Shown: positions 34,584 to 39,950 of the stretch, one piece after another
Numbering within the stretch: the first letter of the stretch is position 1
How the letters are laid out: each line of letters starts with the position of its first letter
From: Anaerolineae bacterium
GTDB taxonomy: Bacteria; Desulfobacterota; Desulfobacteria; Desulfobacterales; ETH-SRB1
Reading direction: 5' to 3'
Assembly (NCBI GenBank): GCA_035529315.1
Contig: DATKWZ010000028.1
Span: 1-39,950, forward strand
DNA length: 39,950 bases
The notes under the pieces: model-generated
Seen by the model: only the letters and a program-made list of their open reading frames with translations
Told to the model about the DNA's origin: nothing
Database searches by the model: none
Translations under genes and position numbers: made by a program

Positions 34584-35372
34584 TTAATTCTTAATATGAA
34601 TTTTACATGGACGTCCCCCCTGTTTTCTCAGAATTATCATCATGATAATTGCAGCAGGCACCATTATTATTCCGATTGCCTGGGCAACAGACAGGACTCC
34701 GAAAACAGGTTCCCCCCTGAAATCGCCTCGGAATATCTCTATAAAGGAACGTGTGATCACATAAAGTATAACATAGAGCCAGAATAGCTGGCCGTCAAAC
34801 TTCTTGCGTCTGCGGAAAAACCAGAGAATAACAAATATAAGCAGATTACCTGCTGCATGATAGAGCTGGGTGGGATGAAGAGGTATGCCAACAGGCGCCA
34901 GCGTGTCAAGGTTGGTAAATGTTACACCCCAGGAAAAATTACAGGCCTTGCCGTAGCAGCATCCAGCGGAAAAACAGCCCAGCCTGCCGAAAAATTGACC
35001 TAAGGCAAGTGAAAGAGCAGCTATATCCGTTGTTCTCCACAGGGGCATTTTCTTTATCTTCACGTAGACAAGGCCGACAATAAGCGCTGCGATAAAACCA
35101 CCATAAAAAACAAGCCCTCCGTTCCATATCCTGAAGCTTTCCAGAATATCTGAAAGAAATATATCCGGGTTGATAAAAATATAAAACAGGCGTGAGCCGA
35201 CAATGGCGGCAATCAAAACGTAAAAGGAAAGATCCATTATCCTTTCAGGATCTTCCCCCAGTCTCATGGCCTCCCTTTTTGCAAGCAAAATTCCTGCAAT
35301 AAAACCCATGGCAATAAAAAACCCATAAGTATATATGGAAAAAGGCCCTAATTTTAAAAGCACTGGATGCAT
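34584..35372 (-). CDS. lgt: Prolipoprotein diacylglyceryl transferase
   Basis: A 262-aa inner-membrane enzyme that adds diacylglycerol to the lipobox Cys of lipoproteins. Core blocks are GGLVFYGGFIAALIVG, the catalytic GRLGCFSAGCCYGKACN and HPTQLYHA. Seven hydrophobic segments are predicted by eye. It begins three bases after lspA and is last in ileS-lspA-lgt. The ATG at 35372 is standard. Presence of Lgt and LspA fits a diderm. Confidence 0.96.
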   Translation of the reverse strand: MHPVLLKLGPFSIYTYGFFIAMGFIAGILLAKREAMRLGEDPERIMDLSFYVLIAAIVGSRLFYIFINPDIFLSDILESFRIWNGGLVFYGGFIAALIVGLVYVKIKKMPLWRTTDIAALSLALGQFFGRLGCFSAGCCYGKACNFSWGVTFTNLDTLAPVGIPLHPTQLYHAAGNLLIFVILWFFRRRKKFDGQLFWLYVILYVITRSFIEIFRGDFRGEPVFGVLSVAQAIGIIMVPAAIIMMIILRKQGGRPCKIHIKN

Positions 35373-35375
35373 TAT

Positions 35376-35864
35376 TTATTCCGGCATTTTCTTAAAGAGA
35401 ATATGAAATATGAAAATAGCTATTCCGATGGTGATTGCGCTGTCGGCAACATTAAAAGCAGGCCAGTGCAAGTCTCCTATGTAGAAATCAAGGAAATCAA
35501 CAACCTTGCCGAATCGTATCCTGTCGATCAGGTTGCCTGCCGCGCCGCCAAATATAAGTGCAAAGCCTGCGGCGAGCGATGAATGTGTCTTTGGAGTATT
35601 TTTATACAATAAAAAAATCAGGCACATAGCCAGAAATGAAACAATAATAAAAAACATATCCCGCACATTGGAGCTCTGGTTTGCCAAAAACCCGAAAGCG
35701 CCGCCTGCATTTTGGATATGGGTGAGGCTGAAAAACCCCGGCATAACCTCTATGGAGTGATAAAGCGGTATTTTGGCCAATATTATTGCCTTTGATATCA
35801 GATCAAAAATTACAATTATACCGGCAATGGCGGAAAGCTTTATATATTTGGTTTTATCTTTCAA
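35376..35864 (-). CDS. lspA: Lipoprotein signal peptidase (signal peptidase II)
   Basis: A 162-aa four-helix aspartic protease that cleaves lipoprotein signal peptides. The two catalytic Asp are in GAAGNLIDRIRFGKVVDFLDFY and FNVADSAITIG. The start is TTG at 35864, six bases after the ileS stop, without a good ribosome binding site, so it is probably coupled to ileS translation. Directly followed by lgt. Confidence 0.95.
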   Translation of the reverse strand: MKDKTKYIKLSAIAGIIVIFDLISKAIILAKIPLYHSIEVMPGFFSLTHIQNAGGAFGFLANQSSNVRDMFFIIVSFLAMCLIFLLYKNTPKTHSSLAAGFALIFGGAAGNLIDRIRFGKVVDFLDFYIGDLHWPAFNVADSAITIGIAIFIFHILFKKMPE

Positions 35865-35869
35865 ATCGT

Positions 35870-38671
35870 TTAATAGCTCAATCCTTTAATATTTTCTTCG
35901 CACCGGTTGCAGATAGTCGGATGCTCCGGACTTGTCCCGACAGAAGTATCATGCACCCAGCACCGTTCACACTTATCACCGGCCGCAGGTTCAACCAAAA
36001 TCAACAATCCTTCAATATCGTTGCTTTCATATGCGTTGGAAAGGGTTTCCTCTTTGACCAGAGAAGCCTGTGAAACAATAAAAATTGATTTTAAGTCTTC
36101 TGTATATGGATGAAGATCGTTATATAAGTCTTTATTTGCTGATATTGTAACCAAAGCATCAAGGGGATGTCCTATAAGTTTTGCGGTTCTGGCCTGCTCC
36201 AGGGCCTTTGTCACCTCGCCGCGAACTTTAAGCAGGAGCCCCCATTTTTGGGCCAGTTCTTCATCCTTTAGTTCCTCATTTACAACCGGCAGGGATGCCA
36301 GATGAATGCTTGTTTCCTTGTCTTTCCGCTCCGGCATATATGCCCAGATTTCTTCCGCGGTAAAGGAAAGAATAGGAGCCATAAGCTTTGCAATAGAATC
36401 AATTATAATATGGATGACGGTCTGGGCGCTTCTTCTTTGCGCGGATTGGGGATGGAATGTGTATAGTCTGTCCTTTAAAATATCGAGATAAAAAGCTGAA
36501 AGATCAAGGGTGCAATAATTATAAAGCCTGTGGTAGATAACATGAAATTCAAAGTTTTCATAGGCTTGCAGTGTTTCCTCGATTAATTTCTGAAGTCTGT
36601 GCAGGGCATATCTGTCGATCTCCGGCATTGATTTATATGAAACAGAGTCTTTCCCCGGGTCAAAATCATAAAGGTTGCTGAGCATAAATCTGCTTGTGTT
36701 TCTGATCTTCTTGTATGCATCGCTTAATTGTTTTAAAATACTTTCGGAAATACGTATATCCTCTTTGTAGTCGGATGCAGAAACCCAGAGACGGAGAATT
36801 TCCGCTCCGTACTGGCTGATAATTTTTTCCGGGGCTATAACATTTCCAATAGACTTGGACATCTTTTTCCCTTTTGCATCAACCACAAATCCATGGGTCA
36901 ATACAGATTTATATGGCGCAGCCCCTCTTGTGCCTACAGCCGTTAGCAGAGAGCTGTGAAACCATCCCCTGTGCTGATCGCTTCCTTCAAGATAAAGATC
37001 CGCAGGCCATTTTAAATCAGAACGCTGTTCAAGAACCGCTGCATGACTGACCCCTGAGTCAAACCATACATCCAGTATATCGGTCTCTTTTATAAAAGCA
37101 TCATTTCCGCATTTGCCGCACACAGCATCATGCGGCATAAGATCTTTTGCATCTTTTTCAAACCATATATCTGCGCCATGCTCTTTAAACAGCGCATACA
37201 CATGATCGATTATTTCCTGGTTAATGTATATTTCCCCGCATTTATCACAGTAAAATATCGCAATGGGAACCCCCCAGGCACGCTGCCTTGAAACGCACCA
37301 GTCAGGCCGGTTTTCTATCATCCCATAAATCCTGTCTCTGCCCCAGCGCGGTATCCAGTTTACCCTGTCTATCTCATCAAGCGCCTTTTCCCTCAAACCT
37401 GTACTGTCCATAGGGATAAACCACTGGGGTGTGGCGCGAAAAATAACCGGCTTCTTGCAGCGCCAGCAATGCGGATAAGAATGCTTTATTGTTTCATCCT
37501 TAATTAAAGCTCCGGTCTCCCTGAGCCTGGCAATAATTTCTCTGTCGGCTTTAAATACAAACTGGCCATTGAAAAATTCAACATCATCGGTAAAACAACC
37601 TTTGTCATCCACCGGAGAATAGACATCCAATCCATATAAAAGACCTGCCTCATAATCTTCCTGTCCATGGCCAGGGGCAGTATGAACGCAACCTGTACCC
37701 GCATCAAGCGTTACGTGAGAGCCGAGAATAATCATGGATTCACGGTTATACAAAGGATGAAAACATTGCTTGCCTTCGAGCGTACCAGCATCAATTTCAG
37801 CAAGAATGGAAAAGTCGGGCAAACCAAAGCTCTTCATGCAATCTTCGACAAGGTCTGCGGCTAAAATAAATACTTCCCCCTCTCCTGTATCAACTGCAGC
37901 ATAAACAAAAGCAGGATGCAGAGCCACTGCCAGATTTGCCGGAATAGTCCAGGGGGTAGTTGTCCATATAACAACAAAAACCTTTTTGTCTGCCAAAACC
38001 GGAATTTCCAAACCAAGATTATCCTTTAATGCGAATTTGACGAAAATCGAGGGCGACGGCTCATCCTTATATTCTATTTCAGCTTCGGCAAGGGCTGTCT
38101 TGCAACTGCAGCACCAGTAAATAGGCTTTTTGCTTCTGACAAGGCTGTTTTCAAGCGCAAACTTCCCGCATTCCCGCGCTATTATGGCTTCGTATTCATA
38201 GTCCATTGTCAGATAAGGATTCTCCCATTCGCCCATTACTCCAAGACGTTTGAATTCCTCCCGCTGAATATCAACATATTTTTCAGCATATGACCGGCAC
38301 AACTTCCGAAACTCGCCATGGGAAATCTCCTTTTTCTTTAAGCCTAATTCCTTGTCAACATTATGCTCAATAGGAAGTCCGTGGCAATCCCAGCCAGGCA
38401 CATATACAGCGTTAAAACCGGACATCTGCTTTGATCGTATTATAATATCTTTTAAAATCTTATTTAAAGCCGTGCCCATATGAATATTGCCATTGGCATA
38501 TGGAGGACCGTCGTGTAAAATAAATGATTCACGGCCTTTGGACTCGGTTCTGATCTTATCGTATAAACAGCTTTCTTCCCATACCGCCAGCTGCTCCGGC
38601 TCATGTTTAACCAGACTTGCCTTCATGGGAAACTTTGTAACCGGAAGATTGAGCGTTTTTTTATAATCCAT
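35870..38671 (-). CDS. ileS: Isoleucyl-tRNA synthetase
   Basis: A 933-aa class I synthetase: HIGH-type site [22 protein letters not shown] in [11 protein letters not shown], a CP1 editing domain ([17 protein letters not shown]) and a C-terminal zinc region [12 protein letters not shown] through [10 protein letters not shown]. It charges tRNA-Ile and edits Val. The ATG at 38671 follows GGAGGAAAT closely and removes a 24-residue upstream extension that is not family-like. It leads the ileS-lspA-lgt operon. Confidence 0.97.
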   Translation of the reverse strand: MDYKKTLNLPVTKFPMKASLVKHEPEQLAVWEESCLYDKIRTESKGRESFILHDGPPYANGNIHMGTALNKILKDIIIRSKQMSGFNAVYVPGWDCHGLPIEHNVDKELGLKKKEISHGEFRKLCRSYAEKYVDIQREEFKRLGVMGEWENPYLTMDYEYEAIIARECGKFALENSLVRSKKPIYWCCSCKTALAEAEIEYKDEPSPSIFVKFALKDNLGLEIPVLADKKVFVVIWTTTPWTIPANLAVALHPAFVYAAVDTGEGEVFILAADLVEDCMKSFGLPDFSILAEIDAGTLEGKQCFHPLYNRESMIILGSHVTLDAGTGCVHTAPGHGQEDYEAGLLYGLDVYSPVDDKGCFTDDVEFFNGQFVFKADREIIARLRETGALIKDETIKHSYPHCWRCKKPVIFRATPQWFIPMDSTGLREKALDEIDRVNWIPRWGRDRIYGMIENRPDWCVSRQRAWGVPIAIFYCDKCGEIYINQEIIDHVYALFKEHGADIWFEKDAKDLMPHDAVCGKCGNDAFIKETDILDVWFDSGVSHAAVLEQRSDLKWPADLYLEGSDQHRGWFHSSLLTAVGTRGAAPYKSVLTHGFVVDAKGKKMSKSIGNVIAPEKIISQYGAEILRLWVSASDYKEDIRISESILKQLSDAYKKIRNTSRFMLSNLYDFDPGKDSVSYKSMPEIDRYALHRLQKLIEETLQAYENFEFHVIYHRLYNYCTLDLSAFYLDILKDRLYTFHPQSAQRRSAQTVIHIIIDSIAKLMAPILSFTAEEIWAYMPERKDKETSIHLASLPVVNEELKDEELAQKWGLLLKVRGEVTKALEQARTAKLIGHPLDALVTISANKDLYNDLHPYTEDLKSIFIVSQASLVKEETLSNAYESNDIEGLLILVEPAAGDKCERCWVHDTSVGTSPEHPTICNRCEENIKGLSY

Positions 38672-38800
38672 ATTTCCTCCGAAACCAGGTTTTATTTTTA
38701 AACTTAAATGAAAAAAGTTACTGATAAAAGCATTATATGTCAAGTAAATAGAAATCCCTGAACAGGCACAATCTCAGGCACCGTCCATAAAACAGGCATA

Positions 38801-38838
38801 AAAAAAGGGGCCGGCTAATAAAATAGCCGGCCCCTTGA
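38801..38838 (-). terminator. Terminator downstream of tRNA-Leu
   Basis: AAGGGGCCGGCTA (38805-38817) pairs perfectly with TAGCCGGCCCCTT (38824-38836): a 13-bp stem with a short A-rich loop, and AAAAAA at 38801-38806 gives a T-run for minus-strand transcripts. Confidence 0.9.
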
Positions 38839-38843
38839 TTTTA

Positions 38844-38932
38844 TGGTGCCCGGGACGAGACTTGAACTCGTACAGAGACAATGCTCCGAGGGATTTTAAG
38901 TCCCTTGCGTCTACCAATTCCGCCACCCAGGC
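38844..38932 (-). tRNA. tRNA-Leu (TAA)
   Basis: Minus-strand reading from 38932: GCCTGGG pairs with CCCGGGC before A-CCA. GGCGGAATTGGTAGACGC is the D-arm, the anticodon stem GGGA/TCCC encloses CTTAAAA with TAA, and a long variable arm (about CTCGGAGCATTGTCTCTGTAC) marks a Leu type. CCA is encoded. Confidence 0.95.
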
Positions 38933-39258
38933 TCGGCTCGTATATCCAGTATATCCAAAAGAGGTGCTGTGGATGCGACCTCGGATCTTAATCCACCTCT
39001 CTCATACCGCACAACCGCCAATTCTGCCAGCTCACTCTTACGCAAGCCTCGCACACGACCTTTGTCCCGGACCTTGTACCCGGCTTTCGATTCTTTGACA
39101 CCTACTATTATTTTTAAAAAATCATGTCAAGGTTATATTCAGTATCCGCCTGCGATAACCCGTTAACCAGTCAGAAATATTCCTCCTTGAAGGTCAAACA
39201 GGTGGTGTGATAAGAGAACAGCCGTACTGAAATTGGCACGAGGAGGATATGTTCCAGG
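38933..39258. other. Intergenic stretch between tRNA-Leu and the deaminase-like gene
   Basis: About 325 bases with no gene. It has a perfect 9-base tandem pair gtatatcca (38940-38957), which on the minus strand puts a TATACT box upstream of tRNA-Leu. GC rises to the right of about 39180. A GCCAATTCTGCCAGCTCAC segment near 39015 looks vaguely tRNA-like but does not fold. Confidence 0.4.
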
Positions 39259-39950
39259 GTGCGAGAAATTGATATCATCATATCCGGAGGGAGGGTTCTT
39301 ACATCGGACGAAGAGGATTCCATCATCCATACCGGGTCTGTCGCCATAGATGGAGACACCATCATCGGCGTAGGCAATTCTGAAGAGATAGAGGCGCGGT
39401 TTTCAGGACGCAAGACCATAGACGCCCGCAATTGTCTGGTCATGCCCGGCCTTATAAACGGTCACACCCACGCGGCAATGACCTGCTTCAGGGGTCTGGC
39501 GGACGACATGGCGCTGATGGACTGGCTGAACAATTACATATTCCCCGCCGAAGCCAGGAATGTCGATCCCGAACTGGCCTACTGGGGGAGCGCACTCGCG
39601 TGCGCCGAGATGATAAAATCGGGGACAACGACCTTCTGTGACATGTACCTGTTCGAGGATGAAACCGCCCAGGTTGCCCGCCAGGCCGGGATGCGGTGCC
39701 TCCTCGGAGAGGCAATCTTCGACTTTCCCTCGCCGAGCACAAAAACCCCCGAGGAGGGGCTTGCATACACGCGTATGCTCATCGAGAAGTGGGCCGATGA
39801 CCCCCTCGTCAACATCGTGGTTGAGCCGCATTCGCTGTATACCTGCTCCCCCCCCGTCATCAAAAAGGCCAAGGCCCTAGCCGATCACTATGACCTTCCC
39901 TTCGCAATCCATCTCCTAGAAAACAGAGGGGAGGCGGAGCAGCTGAAGGA
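39259..39950 (+). CDS. Amidohydrolase, SAH/MTA deaminase (MtaD) or TRZ/ATZ type, 3' truncated
   Basis: A partial metal-dependent amidohydrolase running off the window (about 230 codons seen). The metal-binding HxH is in PGLINGHTHAAM, followed by TCFRGLADDMALMDWL, MIKSGTTTFCDMY and VEPHSLYTCSPP, all blocks of S-adenosylhomocysteine/5'-methylthioadenosine deaminases and related chlorohydrolases. GTG at 39259 is the best start; AGGAGG lies 12 bases upstream, a loose spacing. It is GC-rich and unlike the central genes. The late metal ligands lie outside the window. Confidence 0.9.
   Translation, partial: MREIDIIISGGRVLTSDEEDSIIHTGSVAIDGDTIIGVGNSEEIEARFSGRKTIDARNCLVMPGLINGHTHAAMTCFRGLADDMALMDWLNNYIFPAEARNVDPELAYWGSALACAEMIKSGTTTFCDMYLFEDETAQVARQAGMRCLLGEAIFDFPSPSTKTPEEGLAYTRMLIEKWADDPLVNIVVEPHSLYTCSPPVIKKAKALADHYDLPFAIHLLENRGEAEQLK

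Noticed and set aside
38990..39060. tRNA-like text near tRNA-Leu
   Set aside because: It has a D-arm-like TGGCAGAATTGG on the minus strand but no foldable acceptor or anticodon arm.
39403..39831. Overlapping minus-strand ORFs opposite the deaminase-like gene
   Set aside because: The plus strand carries metal-site motifs of the amidohydrolase family; GC-rich DNA leaves stray frames open.

Overview
The window reads as one contig from a Gram-negative anaerobe. The best guess is Desulfobacterota (Desulfobacterales-like), inferred from overall gene content: a stand-alone F0 ATP synthase cluster, DUF4416, a Trm112-like protein, a YicC/RemA/Gmk operon, a heptose adenylyltransferase (LPS, so a diderm) and REP-like palindromes. 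Most of it is dense housekeeping DNA of moderate to low GC. No rRNA, CRISPR array, prophage or intact insertion sequence is visible. Two tRNA genes are present, Asn-GTT and Leu-TAA, both on the minus strand.

Layout. 1-1.3 kb: the 3' end of a deacetylase-like gene, then a palindromic REP/MITE-like element and a PaaI-type thioesterase. 1.5-5.4 kb: a three-gene unit of membrane-anchored transglutaminase-like protein, ABC ATPase and a large ABC membrane protein that apparently starts at CTG. 5.6-8.9 kb: a tight run of Trm112-like protein, DUF4416, YicC, RemA/DUF370, Gmk and RlmB. 9.1-14.0 kb: icd, comF, a nitrilase-family amidase, rfaE2, pgeF and a PyrK-like flavoprotein, several overlapping by a few bases. 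14.1-15.8 kb: AtpZ/AtpI-like protein, AtpI, atpB and atpE (F0 a and c only) ending in a strong bidirectional terminator. 15.9-24.1 kb, minus strand: uvrA-pdxA, a DUF5661 gene, tRNA-Asn with a broken tRNA copy beside it, aspS and hisS.

24.2-26.4 kb: a fragment of a Y1/REP-type transposase next to a REP-like inverted repeat, an unrecognised 283-aa protein, an EamA-type transporter and a truncated secreted ORF. 26.4-30.1 kb: a CPA2 K+/H+ antiporter and an RhlB-like helicase, in visibly more GC-rich DNA that looks acquired or differently evolved. 30.3-34.6 kb: an accessory stretch of small genes (possible SLOG-like protein, an unrecognised coupled pair, radical SAM protein, small membrane protein, parvulin, Cys-rich small protein, PilZ protein). 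34.6-38.7 kb, minus strand: ileS-lspA-lgt. 38.8-39.95 kb: tRNA-Leu and the 5' part of a GC-rich SAH/MTA deaminase-type amidohydrolase that runs off the end.

How it works together: the cores are translation (three aminoacyl-tRNA synthetases, two tRNAs, RlmB, helicase), envelope biogenesis (Lgt/LspA, heptose activation, the transglutaminase/ABC unit), energy (F0, Icd) and nucleotide metabolism (Gmk, PyrK). The most unusual material is the palindrome family with its transposase remnant, the CTG-start ABC protein in the transglutaminase/ABC unit, the coupled gene pair at 30.9-31.7 kb whose first member lacks a normal start, and the truncated ORF at the edge of the GC-rich block.
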